NCBI RefSeq assembly: GCF_001469165.1
Contig: NZ_JABX01000016.1
Coordinates: 59,801-123,800 of the forward strand
Reading direction: 5' to 3'
DNA length: 64,000 bases
Source of the DNA: Thiohalocapsa sp. ML1
GTDB lineage: Bacteria > Pseudomonadota > Gammaproteobacteria > Chromatiales > Chromatiaceae
The translations under genes and the position numbers were made by a program. Of this stretch, positions 43,270-50,533 are shown piece after piece (position 1 is the stretch's first letter; every line of letters begins with the position of its first letter). The notes under the pieces are model-generated. The model ran no database searches and was not told where the DNA came from. It was given only the letters and a program-made list of their open reading frames with translations.

Positions 43270-43566
43270 ATGAACTCGATACCCGCCCAGGAGATCAAGC
43301 GCCGCGGCATCTCGGCGGTGGACGAGCTGCTGCGCGACGGCCCCGTGCAGGTCGTCAAGCAGAACCGGGTCCGCTACGTGGTGATGAGCGTCGAAGCCTA
43401 CGAGCGGCTCGCCGGCGGCTCGGCGCCATCCGGTCCAAGCGCCTGGGACTGGCTCGACAGGCCCGCCGGGGGCGGCGCCCATCCCGCGCGCTCCAAGGCA
43501 GACATCGACGCCGCGCTGGAACGCGAGCGCGATGCCTGGGACCAGGCGGGGGACGACGACCGGTGA
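43270..43566 (+). CDS. Phd/RelB-type antitoxin, partner missing
   Basis: A 98-residue protein whose N-terminus (NSIPAQEIKRRGISAVDELL, then VRYVVMSVEAYERL) fits the Phd/YefM-RelB antitoxin fold, which binds operator DNA and neutralises a toxin through its acidic C-terminus (ADIDAALERERDAW). The toxin gene expected directly downstream is absent: 7 bp after the stop begins copy 2 of the 148-bp palindromic element. An orphan antitoxin left after loss of its toxin is the simplest reading. Confidence 0.75.
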   Translation: MNSIPAQEIKRRGISAVDELLRDGPVQVVKQNRVRYVVMSVEAYERLAGGSAPSGPSAWDWLDRPAGGGAHPARSKADIDAALERERDAWDQAGDDDR

Positions 43567-43573
43567 CCCTGTT

Positions 43574-43721
43574 GCGCTCGTGACACCGCTCCCGCGGTGT
43601 CACGCATGGCAGGGCGCTCCGCGCCCCGCGCACCGGGTCGCACCCGCCGCGCCGGTCCCCCCGGCACCGCGGCGCGGAGCGCCGCCAGATGCGCGACACC
43701 GCGGAGCGGTGTCGCGAGTCA
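43574..43721. repeat. 148-bp palindromic element, copy 2
   Basis: Same length, ends and core as the copy at 42453-42600, with a few substitutions. The left end sits 7 bp after the antitoxin stop; the right end supplies the TGA of the DUF5615 remnant. Confidence 0.9.
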
Positions 43722-44105
43722 CGACCTGGCGGCCCGATGTACGCGCAGTTTGACGTCGGTCACCACGACGAAGCAGCCGGACCAGTCGTTGGGATCCGCA
43801 GAGCCGAGCACCTGCACAATGCGACCTGTCAGGGCAAGACGACCGGGCTTGCTCAACCGGACGAGCATCAGGCCGGCGTGGGTGCCGGGCTGGTAGCGGC
43901 GCAAGTCGGAGAGGTCGAGGTCCTGGGTGATGAAGAACCGTCCCTCGCGCTATGCCGCGAGCCAGACCTCCGGGTCAGGGTGGCCTGTCAGTCCCTCCCG
44001 CTGCACCGTGTCTGCCTCGTGGCCGAGCGCCGACAGGGCGGACAGCAACGCCGCGGGTAGATTCTCGTCGAGCTTGATCCTAGGTCGCCATGGATTCGCA
44101 GTCAT
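43719..44105 (-). pseudogene. DUF5615 PIN-like protein with in-frame stop
   Basis: The frame reads IKLDENLPAALLSALSALGH, then HPDPEVWLAA, a TAG stop at 43950-43952, and continues in the same frame with REGRFFITQDLDLSDLRRYQ and FVVVTDVKLRVHRAARS. This is a complete DUF5615 (PIN-like nuclease) protein interrupted by a single nonsense codon where Gln, Glu or Lys is expected. Its start is abnormal: the usual MRIKLDENLP is fused to the 3' end of vapC. Its final stop comes from the palindromic element. Confidence 0.75.
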
Positions 44106-44427
44106 GGTAGCTCGCATGGTGCAGCGCATCTGCGAAGTCGAGACCAGCGATGTAGTGCCCGAGTGCCCGCTCGACCGCGACGCGATCCTCGATCTCGACC
44201 GTCTCCATAGCGAGCAGGTGGCGATAGACCAGCGCGACTTCGGCGCGTTCGAAACCGTAATAGCCGCGCATGACCCATTCGAGCTCGAGCAATACTGTTT
44301 TGCATACCGCGAGCAAGGCACCGCTGTCGATCAGTTGTTGCGCGACGGCCCTTTGTTTACCGGCCTCGGCGTCCGCGTCGTCGTCGATGTAATAGCGGGC
44401 GAGGATGTTCGTATCGAGGCCAATCAT
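44080..44427 (-). CDS. VapC-like PIN toxin, C-terminally truncated
   Basis: A 115-residue PIN-domain ribonuclease toxin: MIGLDTNILARYYIDDD carries the first catalytic Asp, then LLELEWVMRGYYGFER (Glu), and LDFADALHHAS (Asp). The chain stops at HDCESMAT, about 20-25 residues short of a normal VapC, where a TAG arises at the join with the DUF5615 remnant. The last conserved acidic residue (usually in TFD) is lost, so activity is doubtful. It overlaps vapB by 4 bp (ATGA). Confidence 0.78.
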   Translation of the reverse strand: MIGLDTNILARYYIDDDADAEAGKQRAVAQQLIDSGALLAVCKTVLLELEWVMRGYYGFERAEVALVYRHLLAMETVEIEDRVAVERALGHYIAGLDFADALHHASYHDCESMAT

Positions 44428-44669
44428 TCATCGTGCCCAGCGCGGAACAGGGAGGCGACATCTAGGTCCGTCGGAACCGCGGTGCGCGACGACTTGAGCA
44501 GCCCGAACCCACTGCCGACGACCTTGGCAGGCGGGGCGACGACGCGCATTTCCACATGGTCCGCAACAACCATGAACTCGACCTGGCTGCCCGCCCGTAT
44601 CCCGAGTTGTTGGCGGATCTCCTGAGGAATTGTGACCTGACCTGCACTGGTGATGGTCGCTGCATTCAT
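44424..44669 (-). CDS. VapB-like AbrB-domain antitoxin
   Basis: An 81-residue protein with the SpoVT/AbrB swapped-hairpin DNA-binding domain (ATITSAGQVTIPQEIRQQLG, then GSQVEFMVVADHVEM) and a C-terminal tail that would wrap the toxin (SSRTAVPTDLDVASLF). It represses its own operon and neutralises the VapC encoded by the overlapping downstream gene. Confidence 0.85.
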   Translation of the reverse strand: MNAATITSAGQVTIPQEIRQQLGIRAGSQVEFMVVADHVEMRVVAPPAKVVGSGFGLLKSSRTAVPTDLDVASLFRAGHDE

Positions 44670-45066
44670 GTCGGTACTCTACGATGGGATGAGGTGGGAT
44701 CGAACCGGGGCGCGTTTGAAACCCGCCGCTGCGGGCCTTGTGAGCCGAGGCACCGTCTCGCCGGTACGCATGATCCACGGGGGTACGGACCTGCGCCGCG
44801 CCCCTCGGCCCGATGATGTTCAAGTCTACGTGCCAAGTCTAAGTGATAGCGCCGACCGTGCCCGTCGGCGCGCCCGGCTACCGCGGGTTGCTCCCGCGCA
44901 GCCCCCTCGAATACCGTCCGCATCCAAGCCGCCTCCCGTGCCCTGATGGGACCGAGACGCCGACCGCGGCGGCGAACACGCGCGCCTTGTGGCGCCCGCG
45001 AGGGTGGGCCGGATTCAGGCAGTCGCCCCGCGGTTTATCCAGGTCCACGACGGCTTGGTCGGCGTT
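44670..45066. other. Spacer without a recognisable gene
   Basis: 397 bp upstream of vapB. It should contain the vapBC promoter. No conserved protein, tRNA or array is seen. Confidence 0.45.
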
Positions 45067-45102
45067 GCGCTCGTGACACCGCTCCCGCGGTGTCGCGAGT
45101 CA
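45067..45102. repeat. Palindromic element, copy 3 (ends only)
   Basis: 36 bp: the left end GCGCTCGTGACACCGCTCC runs directly into GCGGTGTCGCGAGTCA, the right end, without the core of the 148-bp copies. Its right end supplies the TGA stop of the TPR-ATPase gene. Confidence 0.85.
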
Positions 45103-48100
45103 TCCACCCGAACCCGGCTCGCCCACATCGCCCGCCGCGAGCCGGCGCGCGAGGGCGAGGTTCTGCTCCGCCCGCGCCAGCGTGTCGCGCCAGGCCGGGA
45201 TGTCCGGATGGGCGGCCACCACGGGGCGTGCGATGGCGACGGCGCGCTCGAAGTCAGCCGCCGCGGCATCGTGCCGGCCGGCGTTGCCGTGCGCGAGACC
45301 TCGGTTGAAGCAAACCGACGCCAGGTCGTTCTGCATCGCCGGCGGCCACTGCGCGCCGAGGGCGGTGCGCAGCGCCTCGCCGAGCCCGATGGCCGCGTCG
45401 TAGTCGGCGATGGCGGCGTCCAGCGCGCCGCGGTCGACGTGGGCAGCGCCGCGGTTGGAGTAGACCGTTGCCAGGTCGTTCTGCATCCCCGGCGGCCACT
45501 GCGCGCCGAGGGCGGTGCGCAGCGTCTCCATGAATCCGATGGCGGCGTCGTAGTCGGCGATGGCGGCGTCCGGCGCGCCGCGGCCGGCGTGGGCATTGCC
45601 GCGGTTGGTGTAGACGCGGCCTAAGTCGTTCTGCATCGCCGGCGGCCACTGCGCGCCGAGGGCGGTGCGCAGCGTCTCCATGAACCCGATGGCGGCGTCG
45701 TAGTCGGCGATGGCGGCGTCCGGCGCGCCGCGGTCGGCGTGGGCAGCGCCGCGGTTGGAGTAGACCGTTGCCAGGGCGTTCTGCATCGCCGGCGGCCACT
45801 GCGCGCCGAGGGCGGTGCGCAGCGTCTCGCGGAGCGCGATGGCGGCGTCGTAGTCGGCGATGGCAGCGTCCGACGCGCCGCGGCCGGCGTGGGCAATGCC
45901 GCGGTTGGAGTAGGCCGTTGCCAGGTCGTTCTGCATTGCCGGCGGCCACTGGGCGCCGAGGGCGGTGCGCAGCGCCTCGCGGAGCTTGATGGCGGCGTCG
46001 TAGTCGGCGATGGCGGCGTCCGGCGCGCCGCGGCCGGCGTGGGCATTGCCGCGGTTGGTGTAGACCGCTGCCAGGTCGTTCTGCATCGCCGGCGCCCACT
46101 GGGCGCCGAGGGCGTTGCGCAGCGCCTCGCGGAGCCCGATGGCCGCGTCGAAGTCGGCGATGGCGGCGTCCGGCGCGCCGTGGTCGGCGTGGGCAATGCC
46201 GCGGTTGGAGTAGACCGTTGCCAGGTCGTTCTGCATCGCCGGCGCCCACTGGGCGCCGAGGGCGGTGCGCAGCGCCTCGCGGAGCGCGATGGCGGCGTCG
46301 AAGTCGGCGATGGCGGCGTCCGGCGCGCCGTGGTCGGCGTGGGCAATGCCGCGGTTGGAGTAGACCGTTGCCAGGTCGTTCTGCATCGCCGGCGCCCACT
46401 GGGCGCCGAGGGCGGTGCGCAGCGTCTCCATGAACCCGATAGCCGCGTCGTAGTCGGCGATGGCGGCGTCCGGCGCGCCGCGGCCCCGGTGGGCAATGCC
46501 GCGGTTGGAGTAGACCGTTGCCAGGTCGTTCTGCCGCGCCGGTGGCCCGGTGCGATAGCCGGCGGCCTCGAAGCCGGCGATGACGGAGCCGTAGAGGGTC
46601 AGCGCGTCCTGGGCGGCGCTGAACTCCGCCGCTGCGACGGCGGCCGAGAACTGTGCGTTCAGGTCCACCCAGTCCGCCGGCCAGCCGTCGGGCGGCATCC
46701 ACCGCGCCAGTTGCCCGGCGGCCGCGGCGGCCTGGCGCGGCTCGCCGGCGGCCTGGTGCAGTTGCACCAGGTCGGCGAGCACGGCGCCGAGCAGGGCGCG
46801 CGCCGGGGTGTCGTCGGGGGGGGCGGCGAGCACTCGCTCCAGCTCGGCGGCGAGCAGGTTCAGGGCCAGGGCGCGGTCGCGCGGGGCCAGGGCTTCGAGC
46901 CGGCCGGCCGCGCGCCAGTCGGTGAGCACCCGGCGCAAGCGGTCGGCGAAGGCGCGCTGGTGGCCGCGGTGCTGGGGCTTGTCGAGCTGCCGGTGGGCGA
47001 CCTCGTACCAGGCGCGCTGGCGGAACTCGCTGGCCATGTAGGCGGCGGCGGGGTCGGCAGACGCCGGGGTGCGCTCGATGATGGCGTGGGGGTGCTCGGC
47101 CCGGTCCAGCGTCTCCTGGTTGCAGGGGGCAGGGTCGATGCCCGCGGCGGCCGCGAGCAGCAGGTCATCCAGAAAGCGCGCGCCCTGGTAACTCGCGAGC
47201 GCGAGCGTCTGTTTCAGTTCGGGCGTCAGCTCGCGGAAGCGCTTGCGGATCAGGTCCTGGTGGTCCAGCTCGGCGGTCTGTTGCAGGTCGGCAAAGCCGT
47301 CGGCGGTGAGCGGGCCGCTGGGGTCGCCGGTGGCGAACAGGGCCGGCTCGGTGAGCGCATAGCCGATCAGGTCCACCAGAAAGCCGGGGTTGCCGCCGAC
47401 GCGCGCAAGCAGCGCCGCGGCCTGGGCATCGGTGACACCGGGCAGCGCGGCGGCGATCACCGGGCGCAGGTCCGGGTCCGGCAGCGGGGCGAGCCGCTGC
47501 ACCTGGCAGCAGCCGGCACCGCCGTACCCGCGGCCGGCGGCGAGGCGCTCGCAGACGTCGGCGATGGAGCGCGGCTCGGTGCCGGGGTTGGGGGTGCGGG
47601 CCTCGGCGAGCTGGGTGTTCCATTCCTGCTGCCAGTGGGTGCAGAGCACCAAGAGCGGCCAGCCGTGGCGGAGCGCGTCGCGGTAGAGGGCCTCGACGAA
47701 GCGCAGCGTGTCCAGGTCCGCCCATTGGGCGTCGTCGAGGATCAGCGCGCAGGGGATGGGGTGCTGGGTGCCGTCGGCAGCGGGCATGCCGCGGCTCAGC
47801 ACCAGCCGGAACAGCGTCAGCAGCCGTGCGACGGCGTCGTCCTGAAGTGCCGCGCGTTCCTCGGTAAAGCCGCGGAAGGGCGTGTCGACGCGGTTGGCGC
47901 TGAGCGCCCGCTGACCGAGGTCGAGCAGCGCCGGGGCCTTGGCGAGCAGGGCGCCGCCGGGCACGACAGTCAGCGCCAGCAGCTCACCGACGGCGGCGCC
48001 GAGCCCGAGCAGGCTGTCGGCCAGCGGCAGGCCCATGCCGCGGGTCTCGCGCAGATGCGCCAGACGGCGCTCGAGGGCGCGCAGATGCGGCTCCAGGTCG

Positions 48101-48492
48101 CCGAGTTGGGCGGTCAGCCCGCACTCGCTGCTGCGGCGGCCCTTGTCGTAGGCGGCATTGCCGAACCCGATGCCCCACCACAGCCAGGGCGCCCTCGGCG
48201 GCGGGTCCGCCGCGAGCCGCCCGAATCCGGCCAGCTCCGGGTTCACCAGCAGGGTGCGACCCTCGCGGGTGAGCTGGTCCGGCCAATAGCCCTCCGGCTC
48301 CCGGGCGTCGCGCTGGGTGCTCAGCCATGCATAGAAGGCCTGCACCAGCCGGGTCTTGCCCAAGCCGGTGTCGGCGGTCCAGACCAGGAATTGCGGCGCG
48401 CCGGCGGCGGCCCGGTCCCAGGCCTGTTGCAGGGTTGCAAGCTCGGCCTGGCGGCCGACGAAGGGGGTCTGCGGGGGTGCTGTGTTGTCCAT
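45100..48492 (-). CDS. STAND-like ATPase with long TPR array
   Basis: A 1130-residue protein. Residues 1-330 form an AAA/STAND-type ATPase (FVGRQAELATLQQAW; P-loop ADTGLGKTRL, with the first Gly of the motif replaced; Walker B CALILDDAQWAD). A helical region (about 440-660) follows, then eight near-identical 50-residue repeats with flanking partial units (consensus includes TALGAQWPPAMQNDLATVYS and RGAPDAAIADYDAAI), each a TPR-like helix pair plus loop. STAND-TPR proteins act as signal-activated scaffolds, some in defence. No effector domain is visible, so the output is unknown. The stop codon comes from the palindromic element. Confidence 0.8.
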   Translation of the reverse strand: MDNTAPPQTPFVGRQAELATLQQAWDRAAAGAPQFLVWTADTGLGKTRLVQAFYAWLSTQRDAREPEGYWPDQLTREGRTLLVNPELAGFGRLAADPPPRAPWLWWGIGFGNAAYDKGRRSSECGLTAQLGDLEPHLRALERRLAHLRETRGMGLPLADSLLGLGAAVGELLALTVVPGGALLAKAPALLDLGQRALSANRVDTPFRGFTEERAALQDDAVARLLTLFRLVLSRGMPAADGTQHPIPCALILDDAQWADLDTLRFVEALYRDALRHGWPLLVLCTHWQQEWNTQLAEARTPNPGTEPRSIADVCERLAAGRGYGGAGCCQVQRLAPLPDPDLRPVIAAALPGVTDAQAAALLARVGGNPGFLVDLIGYALTEPALFATGDPSGPLTADGFADLQQTAELDHQDLIRKRFRELTPELKQTLALASYQGARFLDDLLLAAAAGIDPAPCNQETLDRAEHPHAIIERTPASADPAAAYMASEFRQRAWYEVAHRQLDKPQHRGHQRAFADRLRRVLTDWRAAGRLEALAPRDRALALNLLAAELERVLAAPPDDTPARALLGAVLADLVQLHQAAGEPRQAAAAAGQLARWMPPDGWPADWVDLNAQFSAAVAAAEFSAAQDALTLYGSVIAGFEAAGYRTGPPARQNDLATVYSNRGIAHRGRGAPDAAIADYDAAIGFMETLRTALGAQWAPAMQNDLATVYSNRGIAHADHGAPDAAIADFDAAIALREALRTALGAQWAPAMQNDLATVYSNRGIAHADHGAPDAAIADFDAAIGLREALRNALGAQWAPAMQNDLAAVYTNRGNAHAGRGAPDAAIADYDAAIKLREALRTALGAQWPPAMQNDLATAYSNRGIAHAGRGASDAAIADYDAAIALRETLRTALGAQWPPAMQNALATVYSNRGAAHADRGAPDAAIADYDAAIGFMETLRTALGAQWPPAMQNDLGRVYTNRGNAHAGRGAPDAAIADYDAAIGFMETLRTALGAQWPPGMQNDLATVYSNRGAAHVDRGALDAAIADYDAAIGLGEALRTALGAQWPPAMQNDLASVCFNRGLAHGNAGRHDAAAADFERAVAIARPVVAAHPDIPAWRDTLARAEQNLALARRLAAGDVGEPGSGG
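45180..46560. repeat. 150-bp in-frame tandem repeats encoding TPR units
   Basis: Exact 150-bp period through the 3' third of the TPR-ATPase gene, with eight full units and partial units at both ends, differing by a few bases each. The same unit recurs about four times in the TPR gene at 50534-52510. Confidence 0.95.
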
Positions 48493-48560
48493 GGGCGTTG
48501 TGGCCGCCGCGCGGCTGCGTCGAAATCCAGCGCTGAGTGTACCCCGTCGGGCGGGCGCGG

Positions 48561-49733
48561 TCAGGCGCGCGCGCGCTCGGCACGCACCGCGCCCATCGCG
48601 AGCAGGCAGAGGAGGCCGACCGCCATGATCGCGGCGACCATGACCAGCGCGGCGTCGAAGGTGCCGGTGCGCTCGGCGAGCTCGCCGGCCACCACCGGCG
48701 CGATGATCTGCGCGACGCCGTAGCCGAGCGTGAGCCGGGCCATGATCTGCGCCGGATGCGCCGGCCAGCGCAGCCCGACCATGGTCAGCACCAGCGACAC
48801 GATGCCGATAAAGGTGACGCCGAACAAGAGCGAGCTGGCGATGGCGGCCGTCAGCGAGCCGCTCAGCACCGGCAGCAGGATGCCGACGATCTGCATCAGG
48901 TAGGCAATGGCCAGCGCCCGCGGGTAGCCCAGGCGGCGCGCGATACGATCCCACAGGATGGGCGCCGGCGCCGCCGCGAGCCCGACCAGGAGCCACATCA
49001 GGCCGCCTTGCCCGGCGAGCGCGGGCTGCTGCTCGGTAATCAGCACCGTGAAGGTGGCGTTGATGGCGTAGCCGAAGCCGGCGCACAGATACGCCCCTTG
49101 CAGCAGCCAGAGCCAGAGCGGCGCGGGCTCGTTGGCGGGGTCGGCGTGGTGCGGTGCGAGCGGCGGCCCGACGTCCGGCCGCGGCAGCCAGCGCCAGGCG
49201 GGCAGGATGAGCAGCGCGCCGGCGGCGGTGAGCAGCCACCATTGCTGCTGCCAGTCCAGCACCGGCGCGGCCAGCTCCACCAAGAGCGCCCCGAGCACGA
49301 TGCCGAGCCCGAGCCCGCTGAAGTGCAGCCCCAGCTCGGCGCGATGGCCGTGGCGCAGGAGCCAGTTCAGGATCAGCCCGGAGCCGAGCATGAGCCCGGC
49401 GGCGGAGCTGAGCCCGGCCAGATAGCGGCTCGCCCCCCACAAGAGCGGCGACTCGCCGAGCGCCATCATGCCCGTGGTCAGCACCGCCAGCACGAGGCCG
49501 ATGCGATACAGCCGGTCCTTCAGCAGCAGGTTCTTGAGCTGCGTCACCAGCAGCACGCCGGTGAGATAGCCCAGATAATTCCAGCCCGCGAGCCAGCCCG
49601 CGAGCGCGTCGCCCATGCCGGTCTGCGCCTGCATGTAGGCCAGCATGGGCGTGTAGGCGAAGCGCGCCACGCCCATGGTGAGCACCAGCGCGAAGATGCC
49701 GGAGGCGAGGACGAGGAGCGGGCCGCGCGGCAT
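48561..49733 (-). CDS. YbfB/YjiJ-family MFS transporter
   Basis: A 390-residue, 12-helix major-facilitator protein. It begins LVLASGIFALVLTMGVARFA and YTPMLAYM, features of the YbfB/YjiJ group, with an A-motif-like loop region near LKDRLYRIG. Substrate unknown. It lies between the TPR-ATPase gene (69 bp downstream) and a Uma2 gene (92 bp upstream), all on the minus strand, so they may be co-transcribed. Confidence 0.87.
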   Translation of the reverse strand: MPRGPLLVLASGIFALVLTMGVARFAYTPMLAYMQAQTGMGDALAGWLAGWNYLGYLTGVLLVTQLKNLLLKDRLYRIGLVLAVLTTGMMALGESPLLWGASRYLAGLSSAAGLMLGSGLILNWLLRHGHRAELGLHFSGLGLGIVLGALLVELAAPVLDWQQQWWLLTAAGALLILPAWRWLPRPDVGPPLAPHHADPANEPAPLWLWLLQGAYLCAGFGYAINATFTVLITEQQPALAGQGGLMWLLVGLAAAPAPILWDRIARRLGYPRALAIAYLMQIVGILLPVLSGSLTAAIASSLLFGVTFIGIVSLVLTMVGLRWPAHPAQIMARLTLGYGVAQIIAPVVAGELAERTGTFDAALVMVAAIMAVGLLCLLAMGAVRAERARA

Positions 49734-49825
49734 GGGCGTCTGTGCTGGGTCGGCTGTCGGCAGTGATGGTTCTGCGTTGTCCGCGCAGGCGTCCTGCCCA
49801 AGTCGATCGCCAGCGCCGCGGGCGC

Positions 49826-50416
49826 TCAGCGCGCCGCCCCGGTTGCCGGCTCGGACTCCGGCACCACGTCCTCGTAGACCGCCTCCATGCTGCAGGAGAA
49901 GTCCAGCGATGCGATGACCAGCGCGCCGTCTGCCGGCGCCGGCCGCAGCAGCCAGCCGTCCTCCTGGCGCGAGAAGACCTCCACCGAGCGTCGCCGCGGG
50001 TCGATGAGCACGTACTCCGCGAGCGTCGGCAGCAGCCGGTAGTGCTCGAACTTCTCGCCGCGGTCGAAGCCCTCCGTGCTGTCGGACAGCACCTCGATGA
50101 CCACCCGAGCGGCCTCCTTGGCCTGTCGCCGTTCGGCATCCGCCGCGTCGCAGGTCACGAAGACATCGGGGTAAAAATAGACGTTGGCTTGCTGCACGCA
50201 GAGTTTCATGTCCGCGATGTAGACCCGGCAGGGGCCGCCGCGCAGGTGGGCGCGCAGCAGCGCAAAGACGTTGCCGGCTACGGTCACGTGCGCCTCATCG
50301 GCGCCCGCCATCGCATAGACCAATCCGTCCACATACTCGTGCTTCACACCGGCTCGGTCCTCGCCGGCGAGGTAGTCGTCGGCGCTGACGTGGGCGATCT
50401 CGGCAAGCCTGGGCAT
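49826..50416 (-). CDS. Uma2-family endonuclease-like protein
   Basis: A 196-residue Uma2 (DUF820) protein of the PD-(D/E)XK superfamily: KHEYVDGLVYAMAGADEAHV, FYPDVFVTC (catalytic Asp), RVVIEVLSDSTEGFDRGEKF (catalytic Glu, and Lys in GEK) and LAEYVLIDPRRRSVEVF. Uma2 proteins are numerous in cyanobacteria and some proteobacteria; their role is unknown. Located between two TPR-repeat genes. Confidence 0.87.
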   Translation of the reverse strand: MPRLAEIAHVSADDYLAGEDRAGVKHEYVDGLVYAMAGADEAHVTVAGNVFALLRAHLRGGPCRVYIADMKLCVQQANVYFYPDVFVTCDAADAERRQAKEAARVVIEVLSDSTEGFDRGEKFEHYRLLPTLAEYVLIDPRRRSVEVFSRQEDGWLLRPAPADGALVIASLDFSCSMEAVYEDVVPESEPATGAAR

Positions 50417-50533
50417 GGCGGTCTCGGAGCGGGGCGCTGTTGCGCGATTAAAGCATGCCGGGGCGATTGGGCAAGGGCGGGAGACCGGGGCGGGATGCCG
50501 ACACCATAGGCGCGGTGGCGAGCTGCGCCCGGC

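Noticed and set aside
44690..44780. tRNA-like string on the minus strand (GGTTCGATCCCACC)
   Set aside because: The bases around the TTCGAT do not form a T-stem, and no acceptor stem or anticodon arm can be drawn.
45067..45102. Terminator hairpin of the TPR-ATPase gene
   Set aside because: It folds well, but the same ends bound the 148-bp copies at 42453 and 43574, so it is better explained as a short copy of that element.
48493..50139. Upstream extension of the TPR-ATPase gene to about 1679 codons
   Set aside because: The extension is an open frame antisense or out of phase to the MFS and Uma2 genes and has no domain character; the ATG at 48492 gives a proper start of the ATPase domain.
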